This document shows positions 11,234 to 23,129 of a stretch of DNA of 64,000 nucleotides, piece by piece. The stretch is from positions 60,865,949-60,929,948 of the forward strand of contig OY987298.1 of assembly GCA_963920635.1 (NCBI GenBank). The letters run 5' to 3'. A program made the translations under genes and the position numbers. Origin of the DNA: Pseudeuparius sepicola. Lineage: Eukaryota > Arthropoda > Insecta > Coleoptera > Anthribidae. A model generated the notes under the pieces. The model did not search any database, was not told where the DNA came from, and saw nothing but the letters and a program-made list of their open reading frames with translations. The first letter of the stretch is position 1; each line of letters begins with the position of its first letter.

Positions 11234-12331
11234 ATGGATCCAAGTTTGTATTCGACTAGGCGCGGCGGGTAAGTGATATTGAGTTTTTTATTATATACTT
11301 TGTAGATTTATTTGCAAATTTTAGTTTTCTGTACACTATAATGTACAGACAAATGGATAACTTATTGTTTGGTGGTAGTTGATGAACCGCAGTGTCATTT
11401 TTGTAGCCCAAACATTCATTGTCCCTTACAAGGGACGTCATGCAGTAAATACCACTGACATTTTACAACCTATTTCAGGTTGGCTTTGCATGAACCATTA
11501 GCAATTATAAAAGAGGATAACACGGAAAGTGCTGACATATTTATGGTGCCTCCCGATGAAGATGGTGACCTGACAGACGCCGACAGCGATAAATCCGATG
11601 ATGAACACGAAGCTGATCCGAATCATTTTGGTGCAGCAACCCTCAGAGCCGAGTGTGAAGCTATAATTCGCACAAAAACTCCTCCAGAATTTGACTCGGA
11701 TGACAAAATTCCCCTGTCACATTACATAAGAACTAAATGTCCAGAACCTGTGTCTCCAGAACTTTGATGATGTGATTATTGTCCAGTGGAAGGACAACAA
11801 GGTTGTAATCGTAGCATCAAACTTTGACACAGAATCATCTTTATCGACAAGATCTGTCATGCGGGAAACTAAATCCAAAATAAAAGTTCTTCAACCAGGT
11901 GCAATATATAATTACAACCTTGGAATGAGAGGACTAGATAAGTTGGACAATATGGTAGCAAATTATAGAACTCGGATGAGACAATGCAAGTGGTGGTGGC
12001 CAATTTTTGCTTACCTTTTTGACATGAGTGTTGTCAATGCTTGGTTGTTAATGAGGAAAATCCACCCTGACAATCCCGTCTGTGCCAGTTTTCTACCATT
12101 TACAATAAATATTGCCATTTTATTTTATTACATTTATACGGTGTCAAATCCAACAAAGGAAAAGTTATTCCACAACATCCAGATGTGAGATTTGATAGAG
12201 CAGATAAATTGGTTGATTATTCCCAGACTGATCGAAGATGTGCCTTATGTGGGAAAAAGTCAAATTTTGTTTGTACTAAATGCAACATAGGGTTACATCC
12301 TAAAGAATGCTTTAGGTTACATTGCGCATGA
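11234..12331 (+). pseudogene. piggyBac transposase, two exons, catalytic core deleted
   Basis: Exon 1 (11234-11268) encodes MDPSLYSTRR and ends at a GTAAGT donor (11269). The intron ends at TTTCAG (11478). Exon 2 continues in frame with LALHEPLAIIKEDN and an acidic D/E-rich region to a TGA at 11765-11767. The spliced product would be about 107 residues, the typical acidic N-terminus. A second frame (11763-12188) reads FDDVIIVQWKDNKVVIVASN, then YNLGMRGLDKLDNM, which holds the third catalytic aspartate region, then a WWWP segment. The blocks with the first two catalytic aspartates are missing between the frames. After another frameshift, 12182-12331 encodes the cysteine-rich domain (CALCGKKSNFVCTKCNIGLH, then C and HC) ending at TGA. 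Not an active transposase. Confidence 0.88.
11269..11478 (+). other. Spliceosomal intron of the piggyBac transposase
   Basis: The 210-bp intron runs from a consensus GTAAGT to a TTTCAG acceptor and restores the frame exactly (GG/G at the junction). It contains a copy of the GTCCCTTACAAGGGACGTC palindrome at 11421-11439. Confidence 0.75.
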
Positions 12332-12332
12332 G

Positions 12333-12351
12333 GTCCCTTAAAAGGGACGTC
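12333..12351. promoter_or_regulatory. Right palindromic motif of the piggyBac element
   Basis: GTCCCTTAAAAGGGACGTC begins one base after the transposase stop codon. Like the copy at 11421-11439, it ends in GACGTC. Its function is unknown. Confidence 0.5.
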
Positions 12352-12485
12352 TCTTATTTTTCAAAATTTTAGTATGTTCTCTAGTTTATATTTTTTTGTG
12401 TGTTTTTAGGTATCTTTCAATAAATATATAAGCAAAATTAAAGTTAATTTTTCTTAAATTATAACCTCATGCACTAATGGGTTAA

Positions 12486-13735
12486 TTTGAATACGTCTTA
12501 ACCAAAATCTATCAATTTATCATTTTAGGTTAGGAAAATTACGAGAGTTTATGTAGATCTGATACCAAATATGAGCTAGACAATTCAAAAAATAATTTGT
12601 TCAGCCAATGCTGCAATTAACAAAAAATCTGAATAAATACCCAAACAAGTTGCAATATCTGGTAAACCGAATTCTAAATAGAAAATAGGCAAAATTAACT
12701 CTGATTTTAATGAATTATTCATTTAAATCATAGACCTACGCAGAAAAAGTTGGGGGAGGGGGAGGGCAAAGGGTAATCACTCCTTCCTTGAATTCTTTAA
12801 CTAAAATTCCAGAAAAATTGTGTTCATATAAAAAAAAATCCTTTTCAAATTTCAACTAAATATATAATTATTAAAAACACACCAGTCATTAATAAATAAG
12901 AATTTTCCAATTTTAACACCCTAACTTTTGAGTCGTCTAAATGAAAAATGAAATGAGAAAAGGAATGAAAAAACGTAGGTAATTATACCTACCCTTGCAT
13001 TGCCTTAAGAATGTGTATATGCACTTTTTTGTTAAATACACTACTTACATATATTATTATTATTCCACTTTACTATTATTCTTGTCCTTACACTTCTATA
13101 TTATAACAATGATTGAGAATTTATTTACATCACATCAGAAGTAGAAGTATGTCGTTAATGTGCCTCAACTTCAGGTGGTCGTAAATAATTATAACAATAA
13201 TAAAACTGTCCGCAGATAGACTACTACTAAATGGACCCGTGTAATAATATATTTTCAAATAAAATGACAAAAGGAGCGGGGTTGTTAGCTAATGGCAAGA
13301 GTAATTAAAAGGGTCATGCTGCAAAAATCGCAATGAAATTATTCACTTGTTGGTAAATAAAATCCTGGCATAAATACAACATGCTGTTTCAACATGTATT
13401 TTGTTGTGAAAACAAAATTTGTTCGACCTTAGTGTCCCCTTGCAACTTGTAATATGTTTCGAAATATTTATATAAAAAATAACTTATTTTCTCAAAAATG
13501 TCAAAAACTATTTAGCCGATTTTTAGTAATAAGTACGAAGCCTAATTTGGTGTAACTAGATTTAATGTATTTGTATATAGTTGTTGAAAAGAGTAATAAA
13601 TCATCGAATCAGGCCCAAAGTAATAGGGGAGATATTTCTGATCTGAATAAAAATGCAAATGAAATTAAAAATAAATTGTATTTGATGAAAAAAAGAGTAA
13701 TAATTGGTTGGACGTCAGTAATTCAAAAATCTATT
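12486..13735. other. AT-rich sequence with no gene seen
   Basis: This is simple AT-rich sequence with a GGGGGAGGGGGAGGG tract near 12753. No open frame, terminal repeat or RNA gene was recognised. Confidence 0.5.
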
Positions 13736-13740
13736 TAATC

Positions 13741-13785
13741 ATCTGTCGACGTTTCGACCACTTTATTTGGTCATCCTCAGGACAC
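13741..13785 (-). ncRNA. Hammerhead-ribozyme-like motif of a Penelope-like element
   Basis: Read on the minus strand: a TGTC arm, CTGAGGA (the CUGANGA box), stem II GACCA/TGGTC closed by AAATAAAG, GAAAC, then GTC and a GACA arm that pairs with TGTC as stem I. Stem III would be only AC/GU, the minimal form described for Penelope-like retroelements, which is thought to act as a dimer. One extra U lies between the CUGANGA box and stem II, so this is not a textbook core. No reverse transcriptase lies alongside. Confidence 0.6.
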
Positions 13786-14232
13786 TACAATTGAACACGA
13801 GAACAATTAAAATAATGTAAATTTTTTTACATATCCTCTGTTTTGTTAAAAAATTAAAAACACAAAACATAATACATATAAAAACAAGCAATACACGGTA
13901 ACAACATAATAACATTATTCTATTATGTATTACAATATCTTATTGCAGGAAACAACACTTTTTCTCAAATCAATCAAATAAAATTGAGTACTTACGTGAG
14001 ATCTTTAAGATTTTTTGTTAGGTGTAAGTATTTAAGTATCATCACAGAAATGATTTTAGTTAAATGATAAAATTGTATTTATTCGAAAGTTTCGCCTATG
14101 GATGCAGAAATTTGACCTGCCTTAACGCAGGAATCTTTTTGTTTCCGACTATTTGCAGTGTGAGCCAACGTAAGGTTTTCCATTTTGTGGTTCTGATTGT
14201 ATTATAATAAATAAAAATAAATATATATACAC

Positions 14233-14690
14233 TTCGCTTTCTTCGAGTTGAACACGAGATAACGAGTCCGCATTAGTATTCATTTTTCCTTTTTTATACT
14301 TAATTTCGTAATCGTACTCCTCTAATTTTAAACCCCAACGCACCAAACGCGAATTTGGCTCTTTAAGGTTGAATAACCATTGTAATGGTTTATGATCTGT
14401 AATAATAGTGAACTTTCTTCCAAATAAATGAGGTCTAAAATAAGTAGTAAAATAAACGATAGCTAATAATTCTTTTTCTATAGTACTATAATTTTGTTCT
14501 GCGGGATTTAACGTTCTAGAGCCGTAAGCGATCGGTAAGTCGCTATCAATTTTTCCTTGGCTTAATACGGCGCCAATAGCAATATTTGAAGCATCAGTAG
14601 TTAAATTAATTGGTTTTGTAAAATCAGCATACTGTAATATTGGATCGTTACGAAGTAATTTTTTGCACGTTTCGAAAGTTTTCAAACCTT
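14233..14690 (-). pseudogene. Ty3/Gypsy pol fragment, RNase H domain
   Basis: The minus strand encodes an end of reverse transcriptase (KTFETCKKLLRNDPILQYADF, split here as KTFETCKKLL and PILQYADF) and then a complete-looking retroelement RNase H. All four catalytic acids appear: D in LTTDAS, E in STIEKELLAI, D in TDHKPLQW and D in NADSLSR. The open frame runs on to 14149 and begins at 14736, but both ends are foreign sequence. There is no integrase, protease or LTR nearby, so this is a truncated copy. The first 16 or so codons of the frame come from repeat X, showing a fused junction near 14690. Confidence 0.88.
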
Positions 14691-14692
14691 TT

Positions 14693-15290
14693 CTTGAAAT
14701 CTTCAAAATCGTCATTAAAAGCTCAGAAATCGGCACTGAAGTAGCCCATTATTGTACGATTTTTTCAATAAGTAGGCCTTGAGGAGATGTAAACATCAAA
14801 CGTCAGACGCGGAGCCATCGCCCGTCAAAAGTGACCAAAAATTCAAAACCCGCCTAATAAAGGCCCATATTTAATTTTTCGTATACATTGCAAAATTGTT
14901 ACCTACAGCAACGCAATTTTTCAGTATAAATATTTTAGTTGGTTTGAATATCAATCTATTTTTCATGGAGGCTGCACAACAGGCAGCAGTTTGGAGGTTC
15001 TGTTGGGAAGCGCCGTGCCTCGTCTTACTTGACCTAGGTTGAACGATCGTCAAAATCAAGCAACGCCGCGCGCAGTTGGTTCTTGGACAGGTGATCTGTT
15101 AAGATTATTTTTTTGCCTAATAAAACATTTTTTTCTCTGATTTAAAAAAAATATAATTTGTACCTTGGCACTCAAATTCTCTTTATGACTCGTGGTTTAT
15201 TTGCTTTGGCCAGAGGCCTCGGCAACTAAATTCCACATGACTCATAATAAGTTGAACTTCAGTGCCTTGGAACATAAATAACTATTTCTG
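14693..15290 (-). repeat. Dispersed repeat X, copy 1
   Basis: This repeat of about 600 bp recurs at 44784-45375 and 57820-63640 (interrupted). Shared landmarks are TCGTACAATAATGGGCTAC-like sequence at one end and, at the other, a hairpin containing GGCACTGAAGTTC and GGCCAGAGGCCTCGGC. It has no coding capacity. Family unknown. The terminal hairpin recalls Helitron-type elements, but I see no diagnostic 3' CTRR end. Confidence 0.75.
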
Positions 15291-15506
15291 AAACAGGTTT
15301 TTTTTTATTAACTTTAACACCCCGTATCTCGAAAACGAAGCTTCAAATCCACAAGTTCATAATGAATTTTTATTTTTACGATTTCTATCTCACATTAAAA
15401 TTTCCCGATTAAAACCTGGGACTGTATAGTTTTACTTATACCAGTGTTTACAGTAGTACCTACTATAATCATAGCTTGTAGGTACACGCGCGGCCCTTGA
15501 AATCGT

Positions 15507-16095
15507 TCCAATACGTGCGGACGCAAAGGCGTTCAACTGACAACGTTGCAATTACCCCTCCCCTCTCTCGCGGTTTGAAAACCTTCGATAACCTCAAAGG
15601 CGTAAGTGACGGCAAATCTAACATCTTATTACGCGACATTACCTTACGTGACATTGCCAATTACAGTGCAAAAAAACAGTAAATTCGGCGCTGTTGCGGG
15701 TTGGCCTTAGATTGCCTGAATAATTGTGGAAAATCTTATAACCCTGCCCACGGACATTGGTGGCTCTTTTCGCAAAAGTCTTTCGACAACCTCGAATATA
15801 GAGCCGTTCTAAAAATGGAAGAAGGTGGTAAACTCTTAAAATTATACTTAGATATTATACCTTATTTAACTAATACCACTTTGACAATCAAAGAAACCCG
15901 CGTAATTTCACGTTACGTGAATCTTTAAACACCAAGAAACTGTGAAAAACTTTAAATCCACTTTATTATAATGATAATGCAGCGATTTATTAACCTATTT
16001 TCGTTGACTGACGTATCGCAATTTTTATTTTCTACGGGGAGGAGCGGGTCGGTACGAGGAAATGTAGGGAAAGTTGTTGATTTGTGAAGCCGTGT
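15507..16095 (+). repeat. Dispersed repeat Y, copy 1
   Basis: This sequence is closely related to 26918-27790. Shared phrases include CAACTGACAACGTTGCAATT, CGTAAGTGACGGCAAATCTA and TTTCACGTTACGTGAATCT. The copies carry different internal insertions. Several short frames exist (for example 15701-15928) but none is conserved between copies, so I treat it as non-coding. Confidence 0.75.
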
Positions 16096-16099
16096 AATT

Positions 16100-18450
16100 G
16101 GCGCAACGTTGCCGTACTTACCCGAAATTCTTGATTTCTTGCTTATTTCTCATGCCTAGTGGAACGGTTTATGAGGCCGCGCGTGTACATAGTTAACTCG
16201 TCAGTGGGGTAAGGGGTAAGTGTGGGTTATGGAATGCCAGCCGCAACAGTACCTAAATTATTCGCTTGATATAAGTATTTCATTCCTAGAAGTTTTATAT
16301 ACCTATCTAAGACGTTCTTCACGATTATAAATTCCTAGCTTCAAAGGTATTTTAATAAAACTCTTCAGAGATCTGCAGAGACTACTTATCAACTTATATA
16401 TTATAATTTAAGTATCATTGGTTGGAGTCGAATAATTTCTCCTCGAAACTTATACGACTTTCAATAGAATATGGATACAATGTCGCAAAGATCTCCGATT
16501 ATGATGTATTTTCTTTAATAATGATGGATTTCGAATATTGTAAAAAATCCATTCGTTATACGATCCCTACGGCCCTGTCTGTCAAGTAAAAAACTTCTTG
16601 GTATGAAGTTAAAATCTCAAATATAACGAAATGCAAATTTACTTTCGCAAAGTTAATGTAATCAGCAGAAATTTGGGAATGACCTATTTAGCCTTGATAT
16701 AATTTTCTGCCCGATACCTTATTGCCTTTATTTATTTTATTGTGTCCCGTCGCTTTATTTTCAGCTTTATACTAATTTGTAGTAGTATAGCGCTTTTTGT
16801 GAAAATTAGTTGTAAGATACATTGAATTTCATGAACCTCCCTGGTACGTAATTTTTAATTTTTGCAAATCAGTTCACATTGGCCAACTGACTGCTTTATT
16901 GTATGTCTAAAATCCTTGGTTAAATGGATATTATGTAGTAAGTGGTGTACATGTTCAGACTGATTCCAAAAGTTTTGGTAAAGTACAAAAAATTTGTTAC
17001 CTACATAACATTATGGGTTATATTATGTTGGATCACAGAATAAAAGCTATTTATTCTGTGATATTAGTTTTATGAAACCAAAATAATTATTTTTCCATTG
17101 AGACAATTCGTCAAAACAAATCAGTTTTCTTCATTCAAAGTGACACTTCGACTTCATATTTATATGAAACAATACATTATTTTTGAAATATATTATATAG
17201 ATATTGTTTGTTATTAAGTAGTTAAAAGTATAAAAGAATATAACAGAATAAACGATTCAACAAAGATAATCTAACCGCTGTTATAATTTAAGTTGTTGTT
17301 CGCCGTGTCGCCAGTTAAGTAATTTTGGACCGGGTTCCACATTAAAACTACTTTTCAGAAATATGTTACATTTGTGACTTTAATACTGATTGATACTCAC
17401 GCTGTGAAAAACACCATAACAAATATTCATTCGAGCTTAGATTCGCATATTTTCCTGTTGTTATAAAAGAAAATAAGTGGAAGGAGGCAACGTGTATGTT
17501 CACTTCGGGCTTTATTAAACTTCTCTGGACTATAACTTCGATGCGATTTCCTTAATGGAAACAATTTATTTGGGACCTTGTAGCAGACTGGAAGGCAATT
17601 ACCCGTCGGGCTAGTAAGCCTGTTTATAATATCTACTTAACCGTACTCCGCGGTATGTAAACAATTTATCTTATAATTTCGTTACCCATGGATGAATATT
17701 CAAACTATCTGGCAGGTAATTTAGTCGCAATTTTCGTAGAGCTGGCTGCCGACGCCTTTTTGCATTTTATTGGGTAAACTTCAATCTTGTGATATAAATT
17801 ATCTAGTCGCGAAATTAACTTTACCTAATTAACACAAATGGAAGACCACGGATGTTCCGAAGTAGACGGTGATTTTTGATATATACAAATATGTCTTCCT
17901 TTAAATAGCTACCCCATAAATTGTTTCAGTTGTAATATACAAATACCAAATTTGTTTTTGATTTCATAGCACCCTAAATTCACACCACGAATAAGAATTA
18001 TTCATTTATTCAAAGTTTGGCACCACACCGAAAAATAACTAATGGATATTTGTTTATCAAAATTGCTACATGACTAATTTGAGGGATGCCGAATAATCCT
18101 ATCGTGTTATTTTTTTCGATTAAAAATGCCTAATAAATTTTTGTTAAAACCGCACCCTTTTAAAAAGTCGCAGAAGGCCAGGCTCTTCTGTCGATGTCAA
18201 ACCAAACTTCCCAAACAATTATTATATCTATAAAAAAAATTGTCCCGTTCAAATCACGCAGCCTAATTAGGTTTTAACGGGTGTTAATCAGACACACTGT
18301 ACATAAAGGGTAAGCCATTAATGATAATACCTAATAATTATCGAGTGCATTTTTTAACGGATTATTCTCCCAACGAAAATATACAGTGAGCACGCGAATG
18401 TTGGATCAAATTCAATAATATCTTTATGGGCAGGGGAAAAATCGTCGAAA
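16100..18450. other. AT-rich sequence, one small hairpin
   Basis: No gene is seen. A hairpin at about 17033-17062 (ATCACAGAATAA with its inverted repeat around AAGCT) is the only structure noted. Confidence 0.5.
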
Positions 18451-18459
18451 ACGTCAAAT

Positions 18460-18925
18460 TTTGTCGCAGATAATGACGCCATCGTAATTTTTTTAAATTG
18501 TAAGCCCCATTTTTGATAAGTTTATTTGAAAGAGCTCATCTTTCCACATACAGAACGATGACTTTGTTATAGGTTAGCATTACTTTTTTTTGCGGAAAAA
18601 ATATTTCGTTTATTTTTTACAATTTATTTACTTCCTTATTTATTTGTCAATTTATTGATTTCTAACAAGAACTTAAAGCAAATACGACAACAAATGGTTG
18701 CAGATGAGAAAAAAGTAATCAAAGTAAATGTTCGAAGTGCCAAATAGGTACATAAGAAAGTAAATAAATTGTAAAAAAGAAACGAGATATTTTTTCTCAA
18801 AAAAAGTTATGTAACCTATACCAAAAATCATCCTTGTGTATGAGCTCTTTCAAATGGCATTACCAGAGTCGGGCTTACAATTTAAATTAAGGACGATGAC
18901 GTCATTATCTGCGACACTGAAGAAG
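18460..18925. mobile_element. Foldback element with arms of about 190 bp
   Basis: The left arm begins TGTCGCAGATAATGACG and the right arm ends CGTCATTATCTGCGACA. Inside, GAGCTC, TATAGGTTA and the AAATTGTAAA phrases recur in inverted order around a spacer near 18650-18740. The arms are clearly diverged. No coding sequence. The 80-90-residue frames over the right arm are fortuitous. Confidence 0.75.
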
Positions 18926-18929
18926 TCAC

Positions 18930-20370
18930 AGGACGCATTTATATGTAATAATTTGCGCAATACGAAATTATGGTTGACTTGTCCAAGCGATTTTTTTCCC
19001 TTGCCCTTAGAGATTTTATTGAATTTGTCCCGGGTTCGCCACGTTTTCTCCGCAATATCTATACTTACGTATAACTGAACTAGGTACGTCTCCCTATATG
19101 TAGTCAGTGCGAAAACGAGCATAAAAACACGTTATTTTCGGACATGAACTATAGTTTTTTTTTCAGTTTTCTGAAGATATATTTTCGAGTGTGAAAAATT
19201 ATAAGAGAATATCAAAGAGCATGGAAATTTTTACATCGAATTAAGAAAAAATCATGGTCACCGTGTCACCGTTAGCTTTCATACTATAGAACATGAAACT
19301 GTGGGCAATTTTGGTTGTTTTGAAATTGTCGGATTTACAAAACAAAACAAGGCAAACACCATTTCATTACGACCTTGCTTCCGCGACCCCCGTTGTTTAT
19401 CTTGGCCTGTCAATAAAGCGGTAAAACAATGTTCAACATCCCCCATTGCAGCATTTAACAATAATTTACCCAAACAAATGTTTTATTAATATAAATATTT
19501 ATGTGGTTCGAAAGGTTAAATGGGAAATGCTATATTTAACTAAATAAATAACTCACATAGAATTTAAACTGTGATTGAATGTAGTTGAATAATGGAGAAG
19601 TATTAGGTACATAAATGCATTTATTAGGGAAACCCTAGTTTCTGCATTATAATACTATTACAAATCCCAACAAAAAATATATTGTAGGTATAATACAATT
19701 ATTATTAGAACCAAAACTTTGCCACCGCGATAGTGACCTTATTATATTTGCGACAAAATTTGCCCGAATAAAGACTTATACAGGGCGACCCATTTGCGAT
19801 TGAAGAAGCCCGTAAAATTTTCATTTTTCATCCGATGTTTTTTTCTAAGGATAGGTCACAAAAATTTTATTGTGTTGCAAAATTTCAGTGCTTAGCTCAA
19901 TTTTTGAGGCACGCTACGATCTTTTCTCCCAAAAAGTTTTTTTAAAGTCAAGACTGACTATAGGATATTGGATTCGGGACCGTCTAAAATTGTTTTGTAC
20001 CAGGTTTTGCTAATAAATAACAATTATGGTTAAAATACTGCGATATAATCAATATTGACAATTTGTGAATCTGATTTCCACCCTTCGAAAGTTCATTTTT
20101 CGTAGGATTGACACCAATTTTTATTTCTGCTGTTTAAACATAAACACAAAAACTCGAGCAAAAACTCTATATGGTAAGATTATTAATAAGTGATTATTCA
20201 AATAAAATACAATATGTAATATTGTACTGTGTAGCTCCATGTATTTTAAATCGGCTACATCACTAAATTTGAAGTACCTATCTAAATTAAGATTCAGTAA
20301 TGTTGGCATACACGTCATCTATTATGTCACTGAATCAAGAAAATTGAGGCTTACGGCCTCCAGTACCGTA
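18930..20370. other. AT-rich sequence with a partial foldback-type end
   Basis: At 19780-19880 a sequence beginning CAGGGCGACCCATTTGCG, with CCCGTAAAATTTTCATTTTT, resembles the ends of the elements at 29048 and 33513. No partner end was found, so it is probably a solo remnant. No gene seen. Confidence 0.4.
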
Positions 20371-20374
20371 GATT

Positions 20375-20500
20375 TAAAAGGGGAACATTTTATAGTAGAG
20401 AAGGAAAAGTTCCCACTTTACGAAAATTCCCGGAAAGTTTCCAACGAAAATTTTCGAAACTTTCGGAAAGTCTCCAATTTCCCTTTTTTATTGTTTACTT
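20375..20500. repeat. GGAAAGTTTCC-rich low-complexity block, left
   Basis: Repeated variants of GGAAAGTTTCC and GAAACTTTCGGAAAG occur here and, in opposite orientation, at 22480-22640. The two blocks bracket the foldback element and the AT tract between them. Confidence 0.5.
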
Positions 20501-21298
20501 CAATTAGTCACACTTAGAGCTTTGCAAAAATACCAAATATATCATATTCTGAGTGAAATTTGCAGAAAACTTATTATATCATAAAATGTAAAAGGTTTGC
20601 TTTATAATTGTAATAGTATTATTAATAATTAATTACTACCTACAGTAAACAACGTAAGAAGTGACGTTTTTTTGTTAAAAATACTTCTATTTTTTGAAGA
20701 ATTATCTAGGACAAATACATTACTTCCGCTAAACCAAAAGTGATATGCAACCCTGTTGTGCAGATTTTTTATTCACTTTACTAGTCTAAGGAAAAACTGC
20801 AATAAAATCACCATATATATTATTTAAAAGAAAATAGGTTATTTGGCGATAACTTTTTTGTCTTAAATTCAACTGTCTTCTTCTTGGTGGCATTCATTTC
20901 CTTGGAAAAAATCACAAGTTTGATATTTCAACTATAAATTTATCTTAAAAATCGCCAAGATAATGTCTCGTGATGTCTTAGCTGGAACAAGCAAACCTCA
21001 CTTCCGGCTAAACCGGAAGGGATATTCAACTTTGCGAAGCAGATTTTTTAATCACTTTACCACTATAATGAAAAATGCAACCAAGCGCCATGTTCATTAA
21101 AAAAATGGATTCGTTTGCCACCACTTTCTTGTTCGAAGTTCAATTGTTTTGGCAGCATTCAATTCCTTTAAAAAAAACTACAAAAGTTTAGTTCTTGAAT
21201 ACGTCTTAATTGGGACAGCCTGTACAAAAGTAAATATAATAAAATACAAAACTGATAAAACAAAGATTAAAGATAAAACCAAATATGAAAGAAGAATA

Positions 21299-22180
21299 TA
21301 GTGTCTGCCAGAAAGTTGGATACAAAGGGGAATTTTCTTTATTTGAAGTTTCTCAAAAAAATATTCTTGATAAAAGTTGGTGCTTGTGCTTAAACTCAAA
21401 ATCCACCCGAAAAAAATTTGAAATTTCGATTCGTATACAGGGTAGGTTGAAAAATATGAAAATTTCTCAAGAGTAAAGTACCCCTATTTTTAGAACTACA
21501 TCAGAGTGGCACTAAGAACTCACAGCCACCTACTCAAAAGAAAAAAAATTCACACTTTTCGCATTTTTTATTCATCACGCTGTATAATTTTTATAGTTGC
21601 ATTCTCATTTATTAAATAACTCTTAAATTGTTGCTCTATTAAAATATTTTTATGTTCCACAGATTAGATGCTAGTTATGTTTGAAATTGTAGGAGTATTT
21701 TACCTGGATACAAAAAAACGACAAACTTTGCAGAACTTTCAGTTATTAAATGTTTTTAAGATGCTAGTTAAACGTAAACAAAAATCATTGGTATCGTACT
21801 GTCATGCTCGAAGATGTGCCTCAAAATACATATCTAACATTATGTATTATACAGCGTGATAAAAAATAGTAAAAAATGCGCAAGTGTGAATTTTTTTCTT
21901 TTGAGTAGGTGGCTGTGAATTCATATTTGACATTGTCTTGAGATTACAAACAACTTTTCTTAGTGCCACTCTGATATAGTTCTAAAAATAAGGGTACTTT
22001 ACTCTTGAGGAATTTTCATATTTTTCAACCTACCCTGTATACGAATCGAAATTTCAAAATTTTTGCGGGTGGATTTTGAGTTTAAGCACAAGCACCAACT
22101 TTTATCAAGAATAATTTTTTTTGAGAAACTTCAAATAAAGAAAATTCCCATTTGTATCCAACTTTCTGGCAGACACTGTA
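21299..22180. mobile_element. Nested palindromic Tc1/mariner-type foldback element
   Basis: The outer ends are TAGTGTCTGCCAG on the left and CTGGCAGACACTGTA on the right, next to TA. Inside lies a second element (21437-22039) whose ends are TACAGGGTAGGTTGAAAAAT and its inverse, also flanked by TA. The arms are about 300 bp and the spacer at 21600-21840 has no recognisable transposase. The inner element has a diverged relative at 49163-49290. Confidence 0.8.
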
Positions 22181-22233
22181 TATTCACATATTCATATTAT
22201 CATTAGTTACCTAGTTTAATTCAATTTAATATA

Positions 22234-22346
<113 letters not shown>

Positions 22347-22479
22347 ATATAATATATAATACAATATATTTGATCTGTGGTCTATTATAATAGCACAAAG
22401 TTCACATTCGTCTGTTCTTTTTTTGAACTTTTTAGGTTATGTAATGAATCCTGGCCAGACATTTATGGTGGAAAATTTA

Positions 22480-22640
22480 AAATTTCTGCATAAATTCCCG
22501 AAAACTTTCCAGGGAAGTTATCCGGAAATGTTTTGGAAACTTTCAGGGAAAGTTTCCTAAACCTTCAAAGTTTCTTCCTGGAAAGTTTCCAAAAATGGAA
22601 ACTTTTCCGACTGTAAAGTTTCCGTTGCCCACCTATATTT
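22480..22640. repeat. GGAAAGTTTCC-rich low-complexity block, right
   Basis: Multiple degenerate GGAAAGTTTCC and GGAAACTTTCC units occur, ending GTAAAGTTTCCGTTG. It is an inverted counterpart of 20375-20500. Confidence 0.5.
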
Positions 22641-23129
22641 TATAGTTCTAAACGCAACCAGATAAACACAGACTGCCATCCCCGCCGAATTCTCCCAAAT
22701 TTTAATTTGGACCTTGGTCCGCTGGACAAATTGTGTATTAACTGTATTGCTCCTTAATAGCTTTATCTGTGTAATTTACTAATTGTCCAACACTAACTGG
22801 GACTACTGCAGTTTTCTAGGGTTTTCCGTAGTACTTGAGCGAATGCTATTCTAGTTCTATCCGGAAGAGTCGGCCCTAGCCGCAAATGGCATCAAAGACA
22901 TAATAGTAATTGCCCCCCTCCCGCGCACAATCATTCAGTTGCTTCTGGGATTCTCCTAATTCGGAGTATTGTAAGGACGAGAATTATCATTATTATTATT
23001 ACTATTATTATATTGACTTAGCCAAAGGGCATTCACACTCCCTTTCCGGGTAACATTCCCTCAGATCCCGGGTATCCCGGATATTATGAGGTTTTGGCTC
23101 GGACGAGACTCTTGCCATGTTATCGGGCC

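Larger units (their letters stand above)
11052..12481 (+). mobile_element. piggyBac element, internally deleted, complete ends
   Basis: The element is 1430 bp and is flanked by TTAA on both sides (11048-11051 and 12482-12485), the target duplication of the piggyBac superfamily. The ends are inverted repeats CCCATTAGTGCAT. Inside are a spliced N-terminal exon pair, the C-terminal part of the transposase and the cysteine-rich domain, but most of the catalytic core is gone. Three copies of a palindromic motif lie at both subterminal regions and in the intron. An intact relative would be needed to mobilise it. Confidence 0.92.
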
